Source: Marinobacterium lacunae (lineage in GTDB: Bacteria; Pseudomonadota; Gammaproteobacteria; Pseudomonadales; Balneatricaceae). Taken from it: a DNA stretch of 64,000 bases. A program made the position numbers and the translations under genes. The notes under the pieces are model-generated. The model made no database searches and had not been told where the DNA came from. It saw nothing but the letters and a program-made list of their open reading frames with translations. How positions within the stretch are numbered: the stretch's first letter is position 1; the number at the start of each line of letters is the position of its first letter. This document shows positions 46,103 to 53,737 of this stretch, piece after piece. Location: positions 1 through 64,000 of the forward strand of contig NZ_JMQN01000004.1 in NCBI RefSeq assembly GCF_000705555.1, in the 5' to 3' direction.

Positions 46103-46864
46103 ATGCAGAAACTTGCCGCCATTCTGATTGCAGTTATATTCGCCATTGCTGTCTATCTTTTCTGGGCCCCCTCTCCATCGGGACCTGAAGAACAAACCAG
46201 CCCCCCCATCGATTCGGAAACGGTAGCGGCCGCCAAGGAGCACATCGCATCCCTGACCGGGGACAGCGCCAAAGAGCCCATCGACGTTGCGGCAGCCAAC
46301 AATTTCGTTACAGCCGAGCAGTTGATCGAACTGCCAGAGCAGAGTGCAGTCGACGCAGAAATCGTGACGGAAACCAGCAGTGCCAGCTCAGCCACCAGTT
46401 TCGGTGTCGATCTGGGATTGATCGGCACCACCAGCAACCTCTCCGAGGTTGATCTGCCTGAGCTCAACCGGGTACGTCTGAAGGAGTTGCTGAATGATCC
46501 CAACCGCAACCCGAATGATGTGTTCTATATACACGCGGTTGACCACTATGACCGACAAGGTCTGTGGGGCATCATGCAAAGGGGCCTGACCGAAACCTTC
46601 GCCCGCGGCATTCGACTCGGACAGCAGAGTCGTACGCTCAGTGCTGTCATACCCGAGGATGCCGACGAGCGCCTTGCAGACAAGTCGAGCTCATTTCTTG
46701 GCAACATTCTCGATCGAAAAGTTAAGGACACATTGGTCTATAACTACCGTCAGGGGCTGCTCGGGCGTGATCCCGATATGATTCAGCCTGGCCAGCAACT
46801 GCTGATCATCCGCTTCAGTGAAGAGGAGCTGATTAGCATCTATAACCACTTCGCCAACGAATAG
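46103..46864 (+). CDS. Membrane-anchored protein of unknown function with LysM-like C-terminus
   Basis: A 253-residue protein with a single N-terminal transmembrane helix (about 5-20), an acidic Ser/Thr-rich linker to about 110, and a folded C-terminal region. The end, YNYRQGLLGRDPDMIQPGQQLLIIRF, resembles the core of a LysM domain (a P-x-x-I-x-P-G-Q-x-L pattern), suggesting peptidoglycan contact; the match is partial. I do not recognise the family. It is followed 21 bases later by a GST gene on the same strand. Confidence 0.65.
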   Translation: MQKLAAILIAVIFAIAVYLFWAPSPSGPEEQTSPPIDSETVAAAKEHIASLTGDSAKEPIDVAAANNFVTAEQLIELPEQSAVDAEIVTETSSASSATSFGVDLGLIGTTSNLSEVDLPELNRVRLKELLNDPNRNPNDVFYIHAVDHYDRQGLWGIMQRGLTETFARGIRLGQQSRTLSAVIPEDADERLADKSSSFLGNILDRKVKDTLVYNYRQGLLGRDPDMIQPGQQLLIIRFSEEELISIYNHFANE

Positions 46865-46885
46865 CGAGAGAGACTGGAGACCAAC

Positions 46886-47500
46886 ATGATCGATCTGTAC
46901 ACGTGGAGCACACCTAATGGCCGCAAGATTTCGATAATGCTCGAAGCCTGCCGACTCCATTACAACGTGCACCCGATCGACATCAAGAATAGAGAGCAGT
47001 TTGAACCTGACTTTCTATCGATCTCGCCCAATAACAAGATTCCTGCCATCGTCGACGAGGATGGCCCTGACGGAGCGCCGATTAGCCTGTTCGAAAGCGG
47101 CGCGATCTTGATGTATCTGGCGGAAAAATGCGGGCAGTTCATACCTGACGAACCCAGCGCCCGCTATGAAGTGATTCAGTGGCTCATGTGGCAGATGGGC
47201 AGTTTCGGCCCCTATCTTGGCCAGGCACACCACTTCAACCGTTTTGCGCCGGAAAAAATCCCCTATGCCATCGAGCGCTACAACAAGGATGCCCAGCGTT
47301 TATGGCGGGTGCTCGACGCCCGGCTTGAAAATCGCGAGTTTATCGTTGATGAGCTCAGTATCGCTGACTTTGCGATCTACCCCTGGGCCTGTCGCCACGA
47401 GTGGCAGATGGTCGATCTCGCCGATTTCCCCGCTGCTGCCCAATGGATGCAACGCATGGCGCGGCTGCCTTTTGTCCAGCGCGGGATGCAGGTACCCTGA
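46886..47500 (+). CDS. Glutathione S-transferase, YfcG/nu-class type
   Basis: A 204-residue thioredoxin-fold plus alpha-helical protein. The N-terminus LYTWSTPNGRKISIMLEACRLHYN has the Thr-Pro-Asn motif of nu-class enzymes such as E. coli YfcG, which act as glutathione-dependent disulfide-bond oxidoreductases. NNKIPAIVDEDG and FESGAILMYLAEK form the glutathione site, and FAIYPWACRHEW is the C-terminal cap. In operon with the LysM-like gene. Confidence 0.93.
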   Translation: MIDLYTWSTPNGRKISIMLEACRLHYNVHPIDIKNREQFEPDFLSISPNNKIPAIVDEDGPDGAPISLFESGAILMYLAEKCGQFIPDEPSARYEVIQWLMWQMGSFGPYLGQAHHFNRFAPEKIPYAIERYNKDAQRLWRVLDARLENREFIVDELSIADFAIYPWACRHEWQMVDLADFPAAAQWMQRMARLPFVQRGMQVP

Positions 47501-47649
47501 TCAACAATTGGACATTTTTTATACAATAATACATTCCAGCATGGACATTCCTCCTCGGCATGCGTAGTATGTGCTCCTTTCCTACTGGCAACGCTGCCTG
47601 ATTGTTCCTGCAGCAACGCCTCTTCTCGACTCAGGTATACAATCACAGC

Positions 47650-49386
47650 ATGTCAAATTCCGAAGCTCCCACCTCTTTTGGTGATCTGGGACTCTCCGCT
47701 CCTATTCTTCAGGCTCTTTCAGAGGTTGGCTACGAAACCCCATCTCCAATCCAGGCCGGCGCAATTCCGCCGCTGCTGGAAGGTCGCGACATTCTCGGTC
47801 AAGCACAGACCGGCACAGGTAAAACCGCTGCTTTCGCGCTGCCGCTGCTACAGCGTATCGACACCGCTAAACAGTATCCGCAGCTACTGATTCTCGCACC
47901 GACTCGCGAACTTGCTCTGCAGGTTGCCGAAGCGTGTGAAAAATACGCCCGCCACCTGACCGGCTTGCGCACACTATCCATTTACGGTGGTCAGGGTTAC
48001 GACAGCCAGCTGCGCGCGCTTCGCCGCGGCGTACAGGTGATCATCGGCACACCCGGTCGCGTCATGGACCACGTCCGTCGCGGTACGCTTGAGCTGGACA
48101 AGCTGCAGACTCTGGTGCTGGACGAAGCAGATGAAATGCTGCGCATGGGCTTCATCGACGATGTCGAATGGATCCTTCAGCATACGCCTCCGCAGCGCCA
48201 GATCGCCCTGTTCTCGGCCACTATGCCGACTGCAATCCGTCATATCGCCGACAACTATCTGCGTGAACCTGCGCTGATCAAGATCGCCGCCCAGACCGCT
48301 ACAGCCAGCACGATCAGACAGCGTGTCTGGACCGTTCGCGGCATGAGCAAGATGGCTGCATTGACTCGCTTGCTCGAACTTCAGGAGCACGATGCCAGCC
48401 TGATATTTGTACGCACCAAAACCGCCACAGAGGAGCTCGCCGAACAGCTTAGTACCGCTGGCTTCCCGGCAGCAGCACTTCATGGCGATATCGCACAGCA
48501 ACAGCGCGAACGCATCGTCGAGAAGCTCAAGCGTGGCGAGCTCGATATAGTTATCGCTACAGACGTTGTGGCCCGTGGCCTGGATGTAGAGCGCATCAGT
48601 CATGTCATCAACTATGACATCCCTTATGATGCCGAATCGTACATCCACCGTATCGGCCGCACCGGCCGTGCTGGTCGTGAAGGTGATGCCATTCTGTTTG
48701 TTGCACCGCGCGAACAGCGCCTGCTCAGCCAGATCGAGCGCACCACGCGCCAGCCGCTGGAGCAGCTCGTTCTGCCGACCGCCAAAGAGATCAATGCGCT
48801 GCGTATCGAACGCCTTAAGACGCGGATCAAGACGGCCGCCGAAAGCGACAAGATCAACCAGTTCAACACACTGGTGGCATCGCTGACCGACGGTGACGAC
48901 GCCATGGCGCCGGCCGACGTTTGTGCCGCGGCATTATCGCTGCTCTATGCCGACCAGCCGTTCCTGCTCAACGAGAATGAGCCTGACCCGAATGCCACCC
49001 GTCCGCGCCGCGAACCGCGCGACAACAACGGCCAGAGCAACGGCCAGAGCAACGGTCGCAAGCCGGTACGCAATGCGCCGCCGGCTGAGGGCATGGAGCG
49101 CTTCTGGATCGGTGTCGGTTACCAGCACGGCGTCAAACCCGGCAATATCGTCGGCGCTATCGCCAATGAGGCGGGTCTGGAAAGCAACAACATTGGCCGC
49201 ATCAACATCAGCGATGAGTTCAGCACCGTTGACCTTCCGCGCGGACTTTCTGCCGATGCGCTGCAGACACTCAAGCGTGCACGCATTTGCGGACAGCGTC
49301 TGGAGATTCGCCCCTGGACAGAAAACCGAGGTGGTGGCCAGCGCCGTCAGGGTGGAGCCAAACGCCCCTACCAAAAGCGCGCCTGA
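47650..49386 (+). CDS. deaD: DEAD-box RNA helicase DeaD/CsdA
   Basis: A 578-residue ATP-dependent RNA helicase. Motifs seen are the Q motif, AQTGTGKT, PTRELALQ, VLDEADEML (DEAD), SATMP, the second-domain TDVVARGLDVERISHVINYD and HRIGRTGRAGR. A C-terminal DbpA-type RNA-binding region (FWIGVGYQHGVKPGNIVGAI) and a basic tail RRQGGAKRPYQKRA are present, so the protein is of the CsdA/DeaD type involved in ribosome assembly and cold adaptation. A linker repeat NNGQSNGQSNG occurs before the RNA-binding domain. ATG 47650 is the likely start; the ribosome-binding site is weak and the leader is AT-rich. Confidence 0.95.
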   Translation: MSNSEAPTSFGDLGLSAPILQALSEVGYETPSPIQAGAIPPLLEGRDILGQAQTGTGKTAAFALPLLQRIDTAKQYPQLLILAPTRELALQVAEACEKYARHLTGLRTLSIYGGQGYDSQLRALRRGVQVIIGTPGRVMDHVRRGTLELDKLQTLVLDEADEMLRMGFIDDVEWILQHTPPQRQIALFSATMPTAIRHIADNYLREPALIKIAAQTATASTIRQRVWTVRGMSKMAALTRLLELQEHDASLIFVRTKTATEELAEQLSTAGFPAAALHGDIAQQQRERIVEKLKRGELDIVIATDVVARGLDVERISHVINYDIPYDAESYIHRIGRTGRAGREGDAILFVAPREQRLLSQIERTTRQPLEQLVLPTAKEINALRIERLKTRIKTAAESDKINQFNTLVASLTDGDDAMAPADVCAAALSLLYADQPFLLNENEPDPNATRPRREPRDNNGQSNGQSNGRKPVRNAPPAEGMERFWIGVGYQHGVKPGNIVGAIANEAGLESNNIGRINISDEFSTVDLPRGLSADALQTLKRARICGQRLEIRPWTENRGGGQRRQGGAKRPYQKRA

Positions 49387-49424
49387 ACGCTGAAATACAC
49401 CCTGCTGTAATACGGCAATAAAAT

Positions 49425-49535
49425 GGGGGCGCCCCCGCCGAGGGCGCCCCCGTATTCGCCGGAAAGATTCCGGCTAAGGACCATGCTAAGGCATGGAGGT
49501 AATGGATGCCTGCTGCTCACCACACCTTTCGTGTG
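49425..49535 (+). other. Four consecutive hairpins downstream of deaD
   Basis: Four perfect stems lie in 111 bases: 10 bp GGGGGCGCCC/GGGCGCCCCC (49425-49451), 7 bp GCCGGAA/TTCCGGC (49458-49474), 6 bp CCATGC/GCATGG with a TAAG loop (49481-49496), and 5 bp CACAC/GTGTG (49521-49535). GCTAAGG occurs twice. On the minus strand the GC-rich stem is followed by ATTTTATT, so it may end the GIY-YIG transcript. The remainder looks like a structured 3' UTR or small RNA, with no match I recognise. Confidence 0.4.
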
Positions 49536-49639
49536 CTGATACTCTGCCAGTATAGACAAGCACATTGAAACTGCCCGCCGAAAAGCCAACCTTTGCCCTG
49601 AAAGATTTTCATCCCTTCGCGCAGTCCGCGCATCGATAT

Positions 49640-49921
49640 TCACGCCTCACCTTCAGCCCCCAAAACACGACCATTTGATATCAATCGCAGTTTCTGAGCA
49701 CGACGCAGACGCTTGATCGCGTACTCTCGCCTGAGCGCCGATGAACGATCACTCTGCACCTCGGACCACACCATCGCGACCGGACGTCTGGCACGCGTGT
49801 AGCGGGCACCCGGACCACCCTCGCCATTATGCTCTCGCTCACGCCTTTGAAGATCGGTAGTGACGCCGGTATAGAAACTCCCGTCGGCACACCGCACAAT
49901 ATAGACATACCAGTTCTGCAT
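49640..49921 (-). CDS. GIY-YIG nuclease family protein (UPF0213/YhbQ-like)
   Basis: A 93-residue single-domain protein with the GIY-YIG core at the N-terminus, WYVYIVRCADGSFYTGVTTDLQRRE, followed by the conserved R and a downstream glutamate region ARRPVAMVWSEVQ. These small proteins (YhbQ family) bind or nick DNA and are linked to genome maintenance. It is convergent with deaD and divergent from the trmN6 remnant. Confidence 0.93.
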   Translation of the reverse strand: MQNWYVYIVRCADGSFYTGVTTDLQRREREHNGEGGPGARYTRARRPVAMVWSEVQSDRSSALRREYAIKRLRRAQKLRLISNGRVLGAEGEA

Positions 49922-49984
49922 GGTCGCGAGTGTGCCAGCTCCCCCGACAATGCGCCATGCTTATTGAGACAGCAGCTGCCCGAC

Positions 49985-50733
49985 ATGACCCGACGCCAAC
50001 GCAATCCATACTTCCAATGCCAGCAGTTTCGTATCGAACAATCAGGCGCAGCCATGAAGGTAACAACCGATGCTTGCACCCTGGGAGCCTGGGCACCTAT
50101 TGAAAGCGCCCGAACCATCCTCGACATCGGAACCGGCAGCGGCCTATTGGCACTTTTCGCCGCTCAGCGGGCACCCAACGCCACGGTTGATGCGATAGAG
50201 CTGGATACCGAGTCCGCGCTTCAGGCGAGGAGCAATTTCAACTTGAGTCCGTTCAATGATCGTCTCACATTGATCGAAGGCGATATCACGACGTTCACCA
50301 CCGGCAAGACCTACGACGCCATCCTCTGCAACCCACCTTTTTTCAGCGACTCTACACTCAACGACTGCTCACGCCTGAGCCAGGCAAGGCAAGGCACGAT
50401 ACACACCTATCGCTCGATGCACTTCTCGCTAGCATTCGAAGATTACTTAACCCGCACGGAAAAGCGTATGTGCTGCTGCCCACTGATGCAGCACCATCAC
50501 TCGATTGCCTTAAGTGCCACGGGCTCCACCTGAGACACACGTTTGCAATCGCCAGTGAACCCGACGATGCCCCACATCGAGTGATTCTGACCATCTCGCC
50601 GGAGGAAGGCGACCTACAGCAAACCTCGCTCATACTCTATGCAAAACACCCGATCCACAGCGTAGAAGCCGGCCGACTGTTCTACCCGTTTTATACCCGA
50701 CTGAGATGTGAATCACCGGAGTTCTCGCGCTGA
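49985..50733 (+). pseudogene. trmN6: tRNA1(Val) (adenine-37-N6)-methyltransferase TrmN6/YfiC, frameshifted
   Basis: The first part (49985 to about 50445) encodes an N6-adenine methyltransferase: GAAMKVTTDACTLGAWAP, SAM loop ILDIGTGSGLLALFAAQ, and catalytic CNPPFF (NPPF). The frame then runs into unrelated residues and stops at 50533. The C-terminal half continues in another frame (LNPHGKAYVLLPTDA... HRVILTISPEEGD... FYPFYTRL) to 50733. Joining them would give 249 residues, close to YfiC (245). At GATTAC (50441-50446) a single missing T (GATTTAC) would restore the expected ED-L-LNP reading. It is either a true pseudogene or a sequencing error. Confidence 0.82.
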
Positions 50734-50844
50734 CACGAACAAAACTCAGAGCCCGCTCCCAACCCTGTACATCAGGAGAGCGAATTCGGTACTAAATCAG
50801 TAGGATACTAGACTTTCGATTACCTTAGGCAGGGAGTAGAATTG

Positions 50845-51006
50845 GGCGCAACTCTGCGCAGTCATACGGACTGACCCTCTGCATCGCTCGGGAAACGATC
50901 TTCTGGGTCTATAAACCAGCCCCTCTGCACCGTTTTGCCCTCTCGCCACGCACGGTCGCCCCGCCGTAAGTAAGCCGCTGCGCGTTCACTTACCGGAGCA
51001 TCTTGC
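50845..51006 (+). promoter_or_regulatory. Structured 5' leader of nhaD, candidate cation riboswitch
   Basis: The 273 bases before nhaD hold several helices. GCGCA/TGCGC occurs at 50847-50860, CTGG/CCAG at 50903-50919, and ACCGT/ACGGT at 50929-50956. CCGTAAGT/ACTTACCGG lies at 50964-50996, with the Shine-Dalgarno GGAG (50995-50998) at the end of the last stem. The last helix would hide the ribosome-binding site. The layout suggests a translational riboswitch; Na+ (DUF1646) or Li+ (nhaA) classes are candidates by gene context only. Confidence 0.45.
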
Positions 51007-52248
51007 ATGCATACTCTTCTAATCCTGATTGCAGGACTGGCATTCCTGTCGATCGTGCTCGAGGACGTCATTCACGTCAACAAAGCCAAAACCACACTCT
51101 TTTTCGGCACCCTCTCCTGGATGCTTATATTTCTTTTTCCCGAAGCGGGTCAAACACAGGAATCCATTCTCGAGAAACTGGACGAAAACCTTCTTGAAAT
51201 TGCCAGCCTCTGGCTGTTCTTAATGGCAGCAATGACCTTTGTCGCCTTCCTCAACCATCAGGGTCTGATCGAAACACTGATCTACAAAGTACTCCCCCGC
51301 AAAGTGAGTGAACGCAAGCTGATGTTCATGGTTGCAGGGTTTGCATTCGCGTTCTCTTCACTGTCGGACAATATTACAGCGACACTAGTATCGATCGCTC
51401 TCGTGCTGTCATTGAGAATGGAGGCGAAGAAAACACTTCGCTTCGCCGTCATGGTGGTGTTTGCGGTTAACTCAGGCGGGGTTGCATTGATCACCGGCGA
51501 TGTCACCACACTGATGATATTCATGGCAAACAAAGTTGCCATAGAAGACCTGCTGTTCCTCTCATTACCGGCGCTTATCAGCGTCATGGTACTGGCTACA
51601 TTGTTGGCCCGCCCACTCCAGGGAGAAGTGGAAATAATACCGACTGAGCGGCGCGATGACCGCGTGGGCAAGGTCATCGCCCTTATCTTTCTGTCGACCA
51701 TTATCGGCACAATCATACTGAACGTGATCGCTGGCATCCCGCCCGTACTGACCTTCCTGTTCGGTCTCTCGATCATGTTCCTGATCGGCCGCGTAGGCTA
51801 CAAGGACGATGAACGCGAGAGCCTGCTCGACTATATCCGTGTGATTGAGTACGACACCCTGCTGTTCTTCCTCGGTATACTGCTGCTCGTTGGCATGCTC
51901 AAAGAGATCGGTGTTCTGCACTCGCTGGTGGGAATTTACGACATGCTGCCGACAACAGGCGCCAACTTCGTAATGGGCTTGCTGTCATCACTGGTCGACA
52001 ACGTACCGCTGACGGCTGCACTACTAAAAGCAGATATCGCCATGACGCACGGCCAATGGCTATCATTGACCTACTCAGTCGGCGTCGGCGGCTCTCTGTT
52101 GGTGATCGGCTCTGCGGCCGGTATCGTGGCTATGAGCAAAGTGGAGGCGGTTACATTCGGCTCCTTTGCCCGCTACTCCTTCTACCTGCTTATCGCATAT
52201 TCAATCGGGTTTACCGGCAGTCTGGTTATCGGTAGCATCCTGCACTGA
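51007..52248 (+). CDS. nhaD: Na+/H+ antiporter NhaD
   Basis: A 413-residue polytopic membrane protein of the NhaD family, which exports Na+ in exchange for protons in salt-adapted bacteria. Signature segments include FSSLSDNITATLVSIAL, VVFAVNSGGVALITGDVTTLMIF and a late LLSSLVDNVPLTAALLKADI with the paired DN residues. ATG 51007 follows a GGAG site that a leader hairpin could occlude. It is a stand-alone gene, ending in a terminator shared with cysG. Fits a saline habitat. Confidence 0.95.
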   Translation: MHTLLILIAGLAFLSIVLEDVIHVNKAKTTLFFGTLSWMLIFLFPEAGQTQESILEKLDENLLEIASLWLFLMAAMTFVAFLNHQGLIETLIYKVLPRKVSERKLMFMVAGFAFAFSSLSDNITATLVSIALVLSLRMEAKKTLRFAVMVVFAVNSGGVALITGDVTTLMIFMANKVAIEDLLFLSLPALISVMVLATLLARPLQGEVEIIPTERRDDRVGKVIALIFLSTIIGTIILNVIAGIPPVLTFLFGLSIMFLIGRVGYKDDERESLLDYIRVIEYDTLLFFLGILLLVGMLKEIGVLHSLVGIYDMLPTTGANFVMGLLSSLVDNVPLTAALLKADIAMTHGQWLSLTYSVGVGGSLLVIGSAAGIVAMSKVEAVTFGSFARYSFYLLIAYSIGFTGSLVIGSILH

Positions 52249-52259
52249 TAACGCAGAGC

Positions 52260-52290
52260 GAGGGGTTCAGGCTCAAGCCTGACTCCCCTC
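52260..52290. terminator. Hairpin between nhaD and cysG
   Basis: GAGGGG and CAGGC pair with GCCTG and CCCCTC, with mismatches in the middle and a TCAA loop. The hairpin spans the nhaD 3' side and overlaps the cysG stop codon, and can serve both convergent transcripts. There is no clean T tract. Confidence 0.6.
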
Positions 52291-53670
52291 TGCCTTTCCG
52301 AACCACGACAGACGCGACTGCAACTCAACGACCTCACCGACTATGACAACCGCTGGCGCAGGTAACTGAGCCACCTGCTGAAGCGCAACGATATCCGACA
52401 ATGTTCCAGTCAAGACGCGCTGCTGCGGCGAAGTCCCTTGCGAGACAATCGCTACAGGCGTGCTTTCCGGCTTACCGTGCTCGATCAATCCCCGACATAG
52501 ATGATCAAGAGTATGCAGGCCCATATAAAACACGATCGTTTGATTGGGGTGCACAAGCTCACTGAAATTCAGATCGGAGGTCCGGTTCTTCAACTGCCCC
52601 GTCACGAACTTGACCGACTGAGCGTACTCCCGATGCGTCAAGGGAATCCCGGCATAGGTCGAGCAGGCGCTGGCAGCCGTAATACCCGGCACTACCTGAA
52701 ACGGGATACCCGCTGCACGCAGCTCTTCAATCTCCTCGCCGCCGCGACCGAAAATAAAGGGATCCCCCCCTTTTAAACGTACGACCCGCCTCCCCTGCCG
52801 AGCATGGGCCACGAGCAGCGCATTAATCCCATGCTGAGGCACGCTATGATTATCGCGTTCCTTACCGACATAGATCAGATCGGCATCACGTCGACACAGA
52901 TCCAGCACCTGGGGGGACACCAAGCGGTCATAAATCACCACATCTGCCTGTTGCATTAACCGCAGTGCCTTGAAGGTGAGTAGCTCCGGGTCCCCGGGCC
53001 CGGCCCCCACGAGATAAACCTCGCCCACGGCCTCACCGGACTCGAACGACAGCGCCTGCTCGAGCATTTCAGCCGCTTCTTCGTCACGTCCAGAAAAGAC
53101 GCGCTCAGCTATTTCACCCTGAAGCACGTGCTCCCAGAACTTGCGCCGTTCGTTAACGTTCGAAAAACGCGCCTTCACCCGATCCCTAAATCCGCCGACC
53201 AGCGTACCAAGACGGCTGTAGCCACTGGGGATTAGCGTCTCCAGCTTGGCCCGCAGCAAGCGCGCCAGCACCGGAGACTGACCACCAGAACTTATCCCGA
53301 TGACAATCGGCGAGCGATCCACAATTGCAGGGAATACGAAAGTACACAGGGACGGGTTATCAACCACGTTGACCGGCAATGAGCGAGCGAGCGCATCATA
53401 GTGCACGCGCTCATTCAACGCCTGATCGTCGGTGGCAGCCACCACCAGCGCCACCTCGTCCATCAGCGCTGGATGGTACTCCCCAATGATTACCTGCCCC
53501 TGATGCAGCTCGACAAGCTCATCGAGCTCAGCATGCACCTCACGCGAGACGACACGCACACAGGCGCCGGCCCGCACAAGGAGCCGAGCCTTACGTAGCG
53601 CCACATCACCTCCACCGATGAGCAGCGCGACCCGTGATTTCAGATCAAAAAACAGTGGCAGGTAGTCCAC
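52273..53670 (-). CDS. cysG: Siroheme synthase (precorrin-2 dehydrogenase/ferrochelatase + uroporphyrinogen-III C-methyltransferase)
   Basis: A 465-residue bifunctional enzyme. Residues 1-about 210 form the NAD-dependent dehydrogenase/chelatase ([26 protein letters not shown]... [15 protein letters not shown]). The rest is the SUMT methyltransferase ([39 protein letters not shown]). It makes siroheme, the cofactor of the CysI sulfite reductase encoded downstream in the same direction. The length agrees with E. coli CysG (457). Convergent with nhaD. Confidence 0.96.
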   Translation of the reverse strand: MDYLPLFFDLKSRVALLIGGGDVALRKARLLVRAGACVRVVSREVHAELDELVELHQGQVIIGEYHPALMDEVALVVAATDDQALNERVHYDALARSLPVNVVDNPSLCTFVFPAIVDRSPIVIGISSGGQSPVLARLLRAKLETLIPSGYSRLGTLVGGFRDRVKARFSNVNERRKFWEHVLQGEIAERVFSGRDEEAAEMLEQALSFESGEAVGEVYLVGAGPGDPELLTFKALRLMQQADVVIYDRLVSPQVLDLCRRDADLIYVGKERDNHSVPQHGINALLVAHARQGRRVVRLKGGDPFIFGRGGEEIEELRAAGIPFQVVPGITAASACSTYAGIPLTHREYAQSVKFVTGQLKNRTSDLNFSELVHPNQTIVFYMGLHTLDHLCRGLIEHGKPESTPVAIVSQGTSPQQRVLTGTLSDIVALQQVAQLPAPAVVIVGEVVELQSRLSWFGKAEGSQA

Positions 53671-53737
53671 CTGTTGTACTCCCGATATTCAAATGCGGTT
53701 AGGTTTGGCGTATGCGGCCTCCCTGCCGAGTTCCGTG

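Noticed and set aside
49368..49643. Minus-strand 91-residue open frame in the deaD/GIY-YIG gap
   Set aside because: It overlaps the deaD end and the run of hairpins, has no family match and no ribosome-binding site of note.
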